Made by a program: the position numbers and the translations under genes. Shown in pieces: positions 45,823 through 57,859 of a stretch of 64,000 nt of DNA. This stretch comes from Marchantia polymorpha subsp. ruderalis (Eukaryota; Streptophyta; Marchantiopsida; Marchantiales; Marchantiaceae), in assembly GCA_037833965.1 (NCBI GenBank), contig AP031359.1, positions 4,832,001 to 4,896,000 on the forward strand, in the 5' to 3' direction. The notes under the pieces are model-generated. The model saw only the letters and a list, made by a program, of their open reading frames with translations. It ran no database searches and had not been told where the DNA came from. Each line of letters begins with the position of its first letter. The stretch's first letter is position 1.

Positions 45823-46107
45823 TTGTCTCTAATAGAAATATCAAAGTTAAATCCTAGATGTATTAGTACTTTTATGATATTTAAACATGTTGATGAATTG
45901 TCATACAAATTGAATATTTTGTCACATATGAAAATACATCCTGTACTTTATATATCACAATTGCAAAAATATCTACCACAATCAAAACAAATTTTCAACC
46001 AACCAACAACTACTCCTATACTAACCTTGACAGCTGATCATGAAAATTTTGAAGTTAAAAAAAAATACTCAAACAATGGATTTGAGGCCATAAATATTCC
46101 AAAATAG
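45823..46107 (+). pseudogene. Gypsy integrase C-terminal fragment
   Basis: Reads KLNPRCISTFMIFKHVDELS, YKLNIL and IHPVLYISQLQKYLPQ. Chromovirus-type Gypsy integrases have K-x-x-PR-x-x-GPF-x-I-x-x-x-x-x-x-x-YxLxLP followed by HPVFHVSQLK-x-x (family knowledge). No catalytic core upstream and no clear chromodomain after it. An isolated relic in AT-rich DNA. Confidence 0.65.
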
Positions 46108-46734
46108 AGTTTTTGATTAAACAAAAAAGTATGTTCATCATATGAATCAACTTAAAAACCTGCTAAATATCTAGCTAATGCATCTTTGATATTTTGATCA
46201 TTTGAACAAATGTGCAAGAAGTACTTTGCGTCTTAAACAAAGAAAGATTTGTTATCATTTTTGGTTAATTTGAAATAAAGTAGAAATTATTTAGAATGAA
46301 AATATAATTACATTATAGTGAATTATTTATAATTGTCATGTGAGCGATCCGTGTGCTTGCTAGGTAGAGTATGTATATTGATTGACATAGATACGTCAAC
46401 AATCTGTGTGTTTGTTAGATAAATCTATATAAGTGAGAGAAAAATCATTTGAATTATTTCTCATTTTCAAAGTTATATTTTATCTTGGAATTATCTCTTC
46501 TTTTAAATCCTAGTGTTACAGTTCATGATAAGAGGTTTCACACAAAAGAAAGATGTGAAGTATAATAAAGTATTCTCATTTGTAGCAAATTATGGTACAA
46601 TTTGACTGGAATAAACGTTTGTTGCAATATTAAATCTGATTACGGATTTGATAGATGTAAATACAGAAAATATCTATGAATTTCTAAAGTACAAAATTCA
46701 CATGGATAAGTTGGCTTTGAGGGAAAAGTTCAAA

Positions 46735-47080
46735 AAAAGTTGATTTGTGGATTGATGAATCGTTATATGGATTGAAACAAGTGCCTAGGTAGTGGAATGT
46801 GAACTTTGATGAGTTCATGAAAGCATAAATATATTTACAAAATATGATTGATCCATGTATATACATAAACATGTATATATTATGAGATCTTTAATTTCTT
46901 TATTGTATTACCTTACATGAATAACATGCTCATTTTGGCAATGAATCAATCCGACATCAGCAGTTGCAAGAATCAATTAAAGTTTGCATTTAAGATGAAA
47001 GATTTGGGTAAGTGTAAGAAGATATTTTAGATGGATATTCATAGAGATGTGGAGAATAAAGTCTATGGTTGATTCAGAAA
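46735..47080 (+). pseudogene. Ty1/Copia reverse transcriptase fragment
   Basis: In successive frames: WIDESLYGLKQVPR (the Copia KSLYGLKQAPR motif), then YMNNMLILAMNQSDIS (YVDDMLI catalytic box with both Asp changed to Asn), then FAFKMKDLGKCKKI and MDIHRDVENKV. Stops and frame changes throughout. A decayed fragment. Confidence 0.7.
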
Positions 47081-50035
47081 AAAAAGTTGTACGTGTGTTT
47101 GATAGATTTAACATGATTGACTTTAAAAAAAGTTTTAAAGTGCGATGCGTTTTGGAGCTAGATGATATTATTGTGAATTTTCTCTAGAAAGGATTAGTAT
47201 GTTATATATTTATTCAAAAAATTAGGTTGCTTATTTGAAAGGCAATAATTGCAAAAAAATAAACACATCATAAGGAATTATATAAATTTGTCCAAAATTT
47301 AACATTATCAGATTTCATCATGATCATGTGTATCGGTTGTGATATGTTAGAAAAAATTAAAAATGTAGATGTAGGTGATATATTTCTACCTTAATACTTT
47401 TGGACATAAATATTCTTCAATTTTTGAACATTTATTTCTCTTGTGTGTTAACAACTATCAAAAAACCAACACAATTGGCTTTATGCTTTACTTTGAGTTT
47501 CAAAAATTGGCTAACAAATGTTCCTAGTTTTTAATGAATTTTTTGATAATATGCAGTATACTATTTACCAAGAAGATGTGTAAGCTTTATCAAAGTTAAA
47601 GAATGCAAGATAAGACTCTTATTGTAGAGTTTGGGTTATAAGGATTTTGAAAACAGGCCACACTATACTACTGAACCTAGAATATGTAATAGTTTGTATA
47701 ATCTTGACATGATTATTCGAAGCCTTTAAGCCAGATTTTTCACATTATCTATTCTTTGATAGCGATTTAAACATCAACTACTTCAACAAATCTTACAGGT
47801 ATACTAGTTAATTTTTGAAGCCTTGTCATTTCCATATGTGTTGTGAATAGTTAGTATTGGATTATGATTAACTCTAGTTGAGTTAACCCTATGCTAGTGT
47901 CCATTATCTCGAGTTGGAAAGTATTGGTGAGTGACTTTCAGTTCTCAGAGTTGAGTTTTGCATACTCCCAAAAATCTTGAGTTTATGTTAGTGGCTCATC
48001 TCCTCCAATTGCATGGATGGAGGGCTAAACGCGTAGGAAGAAGCGGAAAGTAGAGCAAATCTTGTGTAATGATTGAAGTATGGTGCTTGTGCAGATCGTT
48101 GAAATCAGCTTTAACCACTATTAACGCATTATAACAATATTTCTCTCGAATCATTTGGTTCAAGCCCTATTTAAATCTCATAGAGGATTCGGCACTGCTC
48201 TCATATACTTCCCTCAAGTTTCTGTAATCCAAGATTTAGATTGTCTAGTTCCGTCCACTAGAAATCATGTCATGGCACTCAGTCAAGATGACCGCCGTTT
48301 GAGTGTACATCTATCCAAGCTATCACAAGAGTGATTTCCTCTTCTCGAGCAAGGGTAGCTTTCAAGGGTGTCAAAGCTGCATCTCGTGTTTCCTACAAGG
48401 AGGTTTGATTGTATCATGCACAACCGAGAGAGTTCAGGAGAGATGGACTCTGAATTCATTCATCATCTAGAGAAGGTCCATTTCGGGAAGAAGTTGTTAC
48501 CGAGAACTTTTGCTCGGACGGAAGAGAATGTCTCCTACGTTTCCTATGGAGGATTTATAAATATGACGACAACGTGATTTAGTGTGTGGGGAAGAGATCT
48601 AGGTAGATTTTTCACAACTTCAAAGCCTGAGTTGTTTCCTTTGACTGAAGTGAACGTTGTCTTGCTTATCGTCAGACATTCCTTCTCAACATTAATGTTC
48701 AAAATGAATGCTGCTAAATCAGGGATCAGTTGATCCAAGCCTCATCTTTAAGAGGTGAGACTGTTACTGTCAAAGTGAAATCTGATGTGAAATATAAGGC
48801 CTTTGGGACAGAGGTTGCCCAAATGGTCAAGAAAGCACAAACGTCAAGTCGGAGAATTCGACCGCGCAAGAGCTTGACTTGGCACTTGTAACTTGAGAAA
48901 TGTACATTTCCGATAAAAAGGAAATCAGGAAAACCAAAGTCGTAGTTATGAACTACATGGTACTGTACTGGGTTCGGTTTTCATGCTGTAAATGCAGATT
49001 ATTCAGTCACCAAGTCAGATTTAGTGACCACGTGTACCATCATTATGGAGTATAGAAAAAAATTATGCCTTTGCGGGGACAAACTTGGCAATATTTGATA
49101 CCGTGGTTGAGGATAATTCTCATGTGGTATGAGCTATAAGTTGGTGAAACAAGCAAGTAGCTCATTCAATGTCATGTGCATGTCTCACATGTCAATATCT
49201 GCTACGATCAATTTTGACCAAACCGTCTCGATCTAAACTTTGAAGCCAAAAGGGTTGCAACAAGATTTTTCTTGTTACTCCTTGTTGTGATCACTCTTGA
49301 TAGTGCACTTAATGTTGTTTTTCAAGACATTAAGATATTTCTTCATGAGCTGATCCACTAAGTTCAACTATCTCAACTTTCTCGAGGAGCGGAAGAGCTA
49401 TCCAATTTTTTTCGGATTTAGGGTTTGGAGCTCATTGAACTGAGGGCTATAGTGAACAATCGGAGGTGAATCAAGTGCAAAACTTTTGTGAAAACGCTCT
49501 TCCTAGGTCCAATCATTGGTGAATTGATGATCAATCCACTGCTGGGGTGTGAGAGACAGAGCAGGGAAGGAAGTTGAGCTGACGGTCGTTGAACATGTAG
49601 GCGGAAGGTGATTGTAGCGATGGAGAGTACACTACAGCGGTACATAGTGTGCGATGAAGGATGAATTAGAATTGCTCTATGATGCTATGTCTTGTGTAAA
49701 TTGTGTTGTGTTGTGTTTCTTTAAATTTGAAGAGTCATCGCAAGCAGTTTGATTGTGTTTGGATACTCTTCAATCTTGTTTCCTGTTGCATGCATGTGTG
49801 TGAGTTGTTGCGGATTTTTGAAGTAGTTTTACTCTTGTATGTTGTCAATAGTGCGGCTGGATTTGATCACTAGCCGGCCTATCTTTGTTTTTCTCACGAT
49901 GAGACTAGAGTGATGACCAATAGACCGCGAGAGTATTCTTGCGGTGATGACAGGTTAGGTTGTCCAATCCTGTAGTTAGTAGGGGTAGAATAGTGCAACG
50001 ACATCAGCATTATTGGTTGCGTTGGTAGTGATTTT
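47081..50035. other. unassigned, retroelement-like debris
   Basis: No domain recognised. 48368-48577 (69 aa) and neighbouring frames are protein-like but unplaced. The 49420-49645 minus frame shows no family features. No terminal repeats found by eye. Confidence 0.3.
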
Positions 50036-50064
50036 GAGGTGATGTTGGAGTAAAGTTTGTCATC

Positions 50065-50440
50065 ATGGACGAAATGTACAAAATCATGAAAGATTCACGG
50101 CGATACTTGGGTGCAGTGGGCATCATTGATCTAGACGACTTCATCCAAGAGTTTGATACATTGTGTGATATGCAATTTTTACGTAATTCTACTTTATTCA
50201 CACCCTTCTTTGCATGGAAGAGATTGTTTCAACATTTTGAGAGACCTTACATGAATGACTATCATAAGTTTGAATGGAATTTATTCTAGAGATTGAAGCA
50301 TGAAGACAACATTGGTCTCCAAACTACTTGTCTATTACCCAAGGTGGTGTTGGTACTAGTGGAGGTGCTAGTGCTGTTGTTATCAGTGGTGATAACATTT
50401 TTATTTAATAGTGACACAATCACTACTTCTTGTGTTTAGT
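50065..50440 (+). pseudogene. possible retrotransposon gag fragment
   Basis: Open 50065-50289 (MDEMYKIMKDSRRYLGAVGI ... WKRLFQHFERPYM), an aromatic, helical sequence with spacing like a gag capsid fold. After TAG a Gly/Ser-rich stretch follows in another frame. Assigned by general look only. Confidence 0.2.
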
Positions 50441-51925
50441 AGAACACCGCACAGTCTTATCCCATTAATGATGGCAATAGTGGAAATTGTGAGTTCATAC
50501 ACAACATAAGTCAAGACCCAGATTGTCAAGTGCATGGACACCATTAGCTTCAATCTCTAGTCAACACTAGGGACCAGCATGTTGGACATGTGGAGGTGGT
50601 CATCTGCAAAAAGATTATTTCCAAGAGATTGAGGGACTGAGTTGTCAGCACATGTGGTGTGTGACCACTATAACCAAGCGGATCATCTTGAAGAGCGTTA
50701 TATTGACCTTCATCCAGAGTTAGGATTTGGTTGTAAAGGTAGTGGCGGAAACGCTTTACGAGGCCGGGGTAGTTGAGATGGTAAAGATGTTGATGCAATT
50801 AGGAAGTCCGTGGTGGTTGAGCCTCCTATCATAGAGACCGCTATGGCTACTCAGATTAAGCAATTGGAGCAAAGGTTTGTTGCTATGGTTGGTCACAGAG
50901 TAGAAGCTTCTACCTCTCATGAAAGAAAACATTTCTCCCATTAGGCAAGTGCGGCACAGGTAAAGGCATTGATTGCAATGACAAGAGATGTCACTTGTGC
51001 TTCTGAGCCGCGTGTTGTGACTATGAAGTTGAGAGTGGAAAACATGTTAGACTTTCCTAGTCATTTTTTTTGTCAAATGTGGGCAAGACTTCATCTTTAA
51101 ATCCTACGCCACCTAGTGATCTTGTAATGAGGACAAAGACATCTACATCACATGCAGTGGGCACAGAGACACCATCTAATGCAATACTGCAAATGACAAC
51201 TTTAACACTGTGACTGAAAATAATAGAAATCTTATAAAATTCTATTATTTTCAGTCACTGAGCTAATAGTCTTTGGAAGTGATATGAATGTTATAAAAAG
51301 AAAATTTGTGTTTGAAACTTTGAAAAAGCATTATAATTTAAATTCTAAATCCTAAATAAAGGGTATAAAGTATATATAGGACTTGCATATTTGGCCTAAC
51401 GCAAGTTTCTATAATTTAGAATCTTTAAACACCATCTAATCTATATAATCCAACTAGTCTAGCTAGAAACTGAATTACAACTTAACCTTGAAAATCAAAT
51501 CATAGACAAAAAAAGAACCTTGTTGGCGAGTGGAAAATAAATTTTAGAGATAAATTTGGATTTCATAAAACTCAACTCCTACTAAATGTATTTAGTCTTG
51601 TTACATGTTAAAACTTCCACGATAATATGTTTAGAGCTCTTGTAGTTATGTTATTTTTATTTTATTTTGAAAAGTAAAGTTTGAGAAGTAGATGACTAGA
51701 AATTTCAAAATTTTAGAATAAAAATACTACAAAGTAGATTAAAAAGTGGATTTGGTAGTAGATGCCAAGTTAGAAATAATAGAATCCATATTAGCTACCT
51801 ATCTGTTGACGTTAGTGTTTTTACTTATGGGCAATAAAGTGAATAAGATGAGTTATGATACACTAGAGTAGATGATTCATAAATTTCTCAATAAGTAGTA
51901 ACTTGTCTTAGGCAGAATTTCAATA
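50441..51925. other. unassigned; one long hairpin
   Basis: No gene supported. Contains the inverted repeat at 51210-51258. The right part is AT-rich flank of element F, whose 5' end I could not fix. Confidence 0.3.
51210..51258. repeat. perfect 19-bp inverted repeat, 11-base loop
   Basis: GTGACTGAAAATAATAGAA (51210-51228) and its exact complement at 51240-51258. A transcript would fold into a stable hairpin. It may be a miniature element relic or small-RNA source (speculative). Confidence 0.8.
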
Positions 51926-51929
51926 GATA

Positions 51930-53935
51930 GATCCTAGCGGGTTTGTTTCAACGAGCCCAAGATTGCCGGAAACGGATGAGGGAAGCCCAAGTTACAAGTG
52001 TAAGAAGTAGAGGACATGGTAAGGCGCAGGCGAAGAAGGGCCTTCGGCCTTCAGACTTCGGCGTTACAGCAGAAGGGTCTTCGGTGTAGTGAAAGGCGGC
52101 GCCAACCGGAAGTAAAACTTCAGCACTTGTACCACCAATTCGCATGAATTCACGATGTGGTTAGGGCGTCAAAGTACATTAGTAGAAATGGGAGTTCTGC
52201 GCCGACATTTTGCAAGAATGCATTTGCAAATTGGGACTTCAATGAGTATCGCGAGTGAGGATTTGAGAGCGTAGCAATGAAGCGAGCTTTAAAACTTTGT
52301 TTGTCGGCGTTGAAAGTACCGGAGTTTGGATAGAGAGCGTATCGCAAAGAATTGATAATAGCCAAGCTCAATTTCTTGCTATGGAGTTAGAATTGAATTT
52401 TTACAGCAATTGTGAAGGAATGATAGGAGGGACGCGCGCCAAATGCCGATGGACTTTGCGGCAATTTTGAGAGTTGGAAAATTGAGCACTGGTCTGAAAT
52501 CTTGAGGCCGTGTGCATTTGAGGAAGTCGATTACACCTACAACAGCCAGAGCGTGGAGGTGATCCAAGCCGAGGAGAAGACATTTGCGAAGTTATTCAAG
52601 ACATCTTTCTCGTCCAAGAACGGATGGCGGACGATGTAGTAGCACAATCGAATGAGACTCAATGTGGCGGTGGCAGTCATGCAAATTCTGTGACCGTCAA
52701 GAACAACGTACATGGCAACATGGCAAGTCGGGTTCGTGGTACGCGCAGTGACGGGGAAGCCAATACATTGGGCTCGCATTTTCTGGAGTACTAATCACAT
52801 GAACGTCAAGGACATGTTCGGAGTATCGATGAATTACTTCATACCGTTCTTCATTAACTTCTATTGAGGTGTGGGATTGCTCACTTAGGCAGAACAGCGG
52901 AAATTCTCTCTCGAAAGAGAGATTGAGGGATCCGATGACAAAAGAGTGCTATGAGGTAATCAAGTTGCCAGTGAGGAGAACAACTTTGAAACTGCACCGC
53001 CTTCAGCCAAAGTTGATATGTGGAAAGAAGATATCGAGGAACGACCAGCGAAGAAGCGACAGAAATTGCAGATGTCTTCGACTTCGGAGGTAGTGAATCG
53101 ACGTGAAGGATTGCGGGCCAAGAGACCAATTCCTATGTGGATGAGGAGAACAAGTACGCATTCTCGTAGTAAGATGAAAGCACGACGCCGACGGAGAGAG
53201 GATTATGACAATACATAATGTAGCGAAGCAACTTCGCAGCAACAAGTTACTTTGGCGAAATGGGCTGATGTGGAAGCACATCAAGCAAGAACGGAAGACG
53301 AATGGCCTTCGAGGAAGGACCTTCGCCCTTCGGAGTGGCGACCTTTGGACGAACCCATGAATGGCCCGTTGGAGAAGGGCAAAGAACGTGAAGATGAGAC
53401 TGAGACTGAGACTTTGGGTCAATGTCTTTGGCCTTCGGAACAAACATTAACGCCTTCGGCTGAAGATCTTTGGCCTTCGGGTAAGGAAACTTCGGATGTG
53501 TCTGCACAGTTGGAAGAGCCGACGGTGGAATCAAATTCGGTTGTAGAACTTCTTGAGAGAGTGGTGGCAAAAATGAAAAGAACTATCGTGAAGCCACCAA
53601 TGATGCCTTCGTGTCAATTGTCTTCAGGTATAGTTGATTTTGACTGCGGCAAAGGATCTTCAACCGAGGAGCCGAAGACGGCAGAGCTTAGTGTAGCTGA
53701 TCTTTTGAGTGATAGGATAGATACCTTACTCAAGTATTTAGATAGAAAGATGGCAAAGTTTGCGGAGCCAAAGTTAGCAGATCTTATGTAGAGTTAGTGC
53801 GTAGTAGTACACTAAGTAAGGCAAAAGTAGCAGAAAGAGTTGGGAGCTTAACTTCTGAGTGCGCGACCATGTCAGCTACCTTGCAGGAGCGGGAAGAGCA
53901 ACTTGAAGTGTGCAAAACTTCAGCAAAAGCTAGTG
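51930..53935 (+). mobile_element. LKVP element F (truncated, 3' end missing)
   Basis: Leader with TTCGG repeats (52040-52085) and the family stretch CCACCAATTCGC then TTAGGGCGTCAA (as in element C) precede the gene. Family sequence stops near 53935 inside the coiled-coil region, followed by unrelated LTR-like DNA. The start is approximate. No TSD could be paired. Subfamily with B. Confidence 0.6.
52277..53935 (+). pseudogene. LKVP-family protein remnant (element F)
   Basis: From ATG 52277 the N-domain is recognisable through many stops: LKVPEFG, FLLW, WKIEHWSEILRPCAFEE, SKNGWRT, TTYMATWQVGFVVRAVTG, HWARIFW. Then a Lys/Arg-rich piece (RPAKKRQKLQ) and the open segment 53252-53791, which contains Trp-Pro-Ser repeats coded by TTCGG (LWPSEQTL, DLWPSGKE) and the block DTLLKYLDRKMAKFAEP. 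TAG 53789-53791 and truncation follow. Confidence 0.65.
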
Positions 53936-53989
53936 GCTAAGGAAAACCTTTTTTCCGTAAAACCGCATGTTGTATGTGTGAAATAAAAC

Positions 53990-54260
53990 TAAAAGTTGTT
54001 GAGGTTGACTCCGGTTAACGAGTAACCTCATGTTATAGCTATTTATAGCAAGGTGTGTTGTTGGCTTTGGGTATAAATATACCTCCAAGGCTTCTACTCG
54101 ATCAGAGCATTTTCAGTATTCAATATTCAGTTGTCAATAAATCTTCTCGTGCGCTTCAACCGTGTACATAGCTCCCGAGGGTGAACCACGTCATAGAAGT
54201 GTCTCCTTTGTTTATACTTGGCTTGAGTGACACTTCTCTTTTACGTTTAAGAGAAATAGC
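53990..54260 (+). mobile_element. LTR-like fragment with TATA and poly(A) signals
   Basis: TGTTGAGGTTGAC near 53996, GTATAAATATA near 54069 and CAATAAA near 54136, in this order and spacing, resemble a plant Copia LTR promoter/R region. No end or TSD could be defined. It may have truncated element F. Confidence 0.35.
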
Positions 54261-54344
54261 CGAGGAGTTAATCATGGTTAGGATAGTTATGACTAAGTCT
54301 AGCTAGTTATAACTAAATTTATTAAATTATAACTATGTTTAGCT

Positions 54345-54880
54345 CTAAAGTTTATACTTGGCGGAATAACTAAAGATGTTCTAAAAGATTTAAATGAGCA
54401 TTTTTATTTTGTCTTGTATAAAGATCTAAATTCCAAGAGAAAAGACTTTTAATTTCATATTTAGTTTTGATTGCTTTGACTAATTAGTAATAATCTATTC
54501 GTTAGACTAAATCTAATGTTGACTTAGTGGCAAGTGTAGTTTCTAAAAATTGGAAAGTCACAAATAGCATGTCGCCACCTTAATCTAACGATTAGTAAAC
54601 ATCTAGAAGATTTAATAAACCAATGACATGTTGACTCATATTGATAACTAATCAACATTACAATAATTTATCTTTGTAAAAATAAGTTAGATAATACCCT
54701 ATTTGTTATAATGATAAATTTTCCAATAATATATAAAGAGAGTTAGTGAAAAATTTCTCAAACAAATTTGGAAAATTAATGTATATATAATTCTTTATAT
54801 ATGAAAAAGTGACGATTTTTAATATTTTAAAATGTTGATGAATTAAATGATACATTGAGTGATTGTGCACATCATTCTTC
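54345..54880. repeat. diverged copy of the 27.0-kb LTR-like repeat
   Basis: Collinear with 27005-27530 over roughly 500 bp (ACTTGGCGGAATAA, TTTGACTAA, GTTGACTTAGTGGCAAGTG, TTTATCTTTGTAAAA). Possibly two LTRs of the same Gypsy family. No element interior is attached here. Confidence 0.55.
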
Positions 54881-55128
54881 TAATTCTATACAAGACTTTA
54901 AAGTCATTCTTTATATGTATATAATTTTTTTTATATATGAAAAAGTGACGATTTTTAATATCTTAAAATGTCGATGAATGATACATTGAGTGATTGTGTA
55001 CATCATTCTTCTAATTCTATACAAGACTTTAAAACCATTAGTTTGATTTACAAGGTTGAACCACCTCCACTGCGAGACTTTAAAACCATTAGCTTGATTT
55101 ACAAGGTTGAACTACCTCCACTGCGAGG
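54781..55128. repeat. two nested tandem duplications
   Basis: A ~120-bp unit (TATATATGAAAAAGTGACGA ... CTATACAAGACTTTAAA) occurs at about 54796-54905 and 54934-55034. Directly after it a 51-bp unit (GACTTTAAAACCATTAG ... CCACTGCGA) occurs twice (about 55026-55076, 55077-55127). Confidence 0.75.
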
Positions 55129-55134
55129 GAAAAT

Positions 55135-56060
55135 CATGATCTGACTGCGTCTCATACTCCATTAATATTTGTATCAATATTTGAAAAGCTAGTAGGCAAA
55201 AAAATTAATACGAATACAAACCTTGATCCAAAAACTAGAACATCATGCGCGATTTCCCTTGGAGAGGACTGAAGTCACTTCAGTGAAGCATGCTTAAGGA
55301 TGGCGAATGAACTAACCATGTTGTGCCTGATTAGTCCTTCCATCTTTCCGAAATCGTTTCAAATCATGCGGACCACTTCAGTGCTACATTACTAATAGTT
55401 TAGGTTTGGGGTCTATTTCAGTGGTGATTTCAGAATGACATTGAACATGGTTTGAACATGAGACCAATGTACCAGTACATCTCCACTTGAAACAAAACAA
55501 GAAAGAAGAATCACATTCACCAACAACGTATATAATCTATCTGACACCCAAAATTCAAGTTCAAAATGCTGAGTGCACGTCACTCCTTACCGTGCACCAT
55601 TGGCCTAGCTACACTCATAAGTTCGGGGCGAGTGCGTGTGAGGTTTTCATTTACTGTTTGGCCGCAAAAGTCGTAACAAAGATACCTCTCCCTGATCAGG
55701 CACACTTGCATTGCTACTCTAAAGAACAAGGTTTCAGACGCAATCTTTTCCTCTCTTTTTCAGGTTTAGAGCACACTACTTTCATTTGGACGTTGCTCTG
55801 CTCTACACGAGTAATGATTTGTTGAGTACTCATGATAAATCTTGTGACCTCGAAAGAAATGCGTAACTCAGCGAGCACTCCGTGACAAACAAAATAGTCT
55901 GGAACAAAAATGATTCATCAGAATTCGTGGCTTAACTTCCTGCGTGTTTCAATTATAAGGAACCGGTTGAGATTGTACAACATCTATACATAATTTCGTA
56001 GTGTATATAATACTACATGGCCGACATAGCACCGGCCACTTCATTATTGCGAAACAGTAA
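55135..56060. other. no supported gene
   Basis: A 112-aa + frame (55487-55825) has no family signature. Composition is more balanced than the AT-rich tracts, perhaps the 3' flank of the minus-strand pseudogene that follows. Confidence 0.3.
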
Positions 56061-56063
56061 TCT

Positions 56064-57856
56064 TCAATGGATGTCACACTTGTTGTTTTCAGCCTTTCCT
56101 TCTGCAAGATATGGGTCTTGATGTGTTCTCACGGAAGAAAAATTGGTAAGGCTGTAGGACTTCTCAATCGCACTTATCAGCTGCCCCTCAGTAGGTAATA
56201 TGTCATTCTTCATCTGCACGTAAACACGTGCTTGTCAAAAACAAAACACTGGCTCGCATGTAAGACATCACCACTTAAAATCAAGAAGCAATGGTTCTCT
56301 AACGGTATGGACGTTTGAAGCAACTGAGCACCTCGTAAGTAGTACCTACACTTAGAAAGATCCACGTCCACAGCTTCGAGATTTTGAAATATTCAAAATG
56401 TTCGAGCTGCGAAGTGCGCTGGCAGGGAAATGAAAAGGACATACATAGAAAAAGTTGCACATTTCACATAAGATATTAAAACACTTTTCTGCGTAATAAA
56501 TTGTTCGACCCAAGGTAGTTATGGGGGTCTCACGTCCAGACGTGCTAAGTTTAGCAGAACTAAGTGGTATAACATGAGAGGTAAAGGATGGTCTGCAACG
56601 CCAACGAAATTAGAACAATGATTTCGGCGAAACGATGTAGAAAGAGAAGTCTAAGCAGACTAAGGAGCCTCCGAAAATTGATTCCGCACTTATGACACGA
56701 CGTAACACCGCAGAGGCCTATGAGAGAAACGATTCACGCACAAGTGGAAATCCTTGATGTAAAAGCGACCATTCACATGTCCGCAGTCGCAAACACGCAA
56801 GTTTGAACACAGCAAGGATAAAACGCTGTACGTAGCAACATGGCTTTAATCGAGGCATATTATGATAATCGAAGTAGCTAGAAAAGAAGCAGATGCATTA
56901 CGAGTTTCTGTATAACTCGAGCTAATGTGCCAACTGGAATTACATGAAAAATAACCAACGTAGTGACGACTTTGCTCCTTCCCAAAATACTGTTGTACTC
57001 CATCAGTACCTATCAGACTCTGAAGATGAGACCTCTCGCTCTAGTTGGACGGTGAGGTGGAGGAACAAAAATGATGACAACAAGAATATAAGGGGTTGAG
57101 GAGATTACTGAGAGGTGCGATACCCTCATATAGACGATACTGGCGCAAATCTTTAACATAACAATCAGTTGTACCAGGACATTACCTTTAGAGCTCTTAC
57201 GAGTAGTTTTGAACTTGAATCAAGAGTGTGAAAAATTTTGAGACATTTCTGCCGATTGTCAGCCTTTAATCCATTTGCATCATGCTAGCTTCAGCTGTAG
57301 AATATGACATGCATGTTCATCAAGTAGTTTCCAAGCGAGTATTTGAAAGACTCCGCGAGCAACAACAAGCAACACTTTCTCCACGCCAAGTACTTCATTT
57401 GGTTCAATGGCCTCATTAATGATAGCAACAATGTATTTTAGACAGTTATCTAAAGTGATAGTAATTCCACCAGCTAAGCCGAAGAGGCGCATTGAATTGG
57501 GATGATTTATATGAAAAAGATACAATGATCCATCTTTCGCCTTATTACGGAGCAGGTCTTTATCTCAATCCCAAGTTTCAAGGCTACAATTCATAATCAG
57601 CATTCAGCCTATAATATTTTTTGTTAGTTCTAAATATGAGATTTCCAAATAATTACCTTAATAACATCCACAGCATCAACAGATGCATGTAGAGCACAAT
57701 GGAGCTATTCGAGATCTTCTTGCACTTTTGCATACAAAGGCTCTATCAATATCTACATAGAATGTTATAAAAAAAGTAGTTCAATTCCAGTACAAATAAT
57801 AGATTAACTTTAGGCTTCGAGTTACCTTGGTGGCATTGGTCACCACGGTTTAAGGG
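56064..57856 (-). pseudogene. unrecognised multi-exon gene copy with in-frame stops
   Basis: Exon-like blocks with splice signals on the minus strand: about 57856-57826 (VVTNATK; donor GTAACT), 57752-57657 (32 codons, EPLYAKVQEDLE then TAG then LHCALHASVDAVDVIK; acceptor TAG, donor GTAATT), about 57575-57280 (DLLRNKAKDGSLYLFHINH ... ITITLDNCLKYIVAIINEA), 57248-57186 (KCLKIFHTLDSSSKLLVRAL; donor GTAATG) and 56213-56064 (MKNDILPTEGQLISAIEKSY ... AENNKCDIH, TGA). Exon lengths divide by 3 where both ends are fixed. The helical, Leu-rich sequence suggests an alpha-solenoid or tethering-complex type protein, but I do not recognise it. The TAG, and perhaps a TGA near 57565, make it a pseudogene that kept its introns. 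Confidence 0.5.
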
Positions 57857-57859
57857 TTT

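Noticed and set aside
57280-57525. 81-aa minus ORF as a complete small gene
   Set aside because: It fits as one internal exon of a larger spliced pseudogene; its start is an internal Met.
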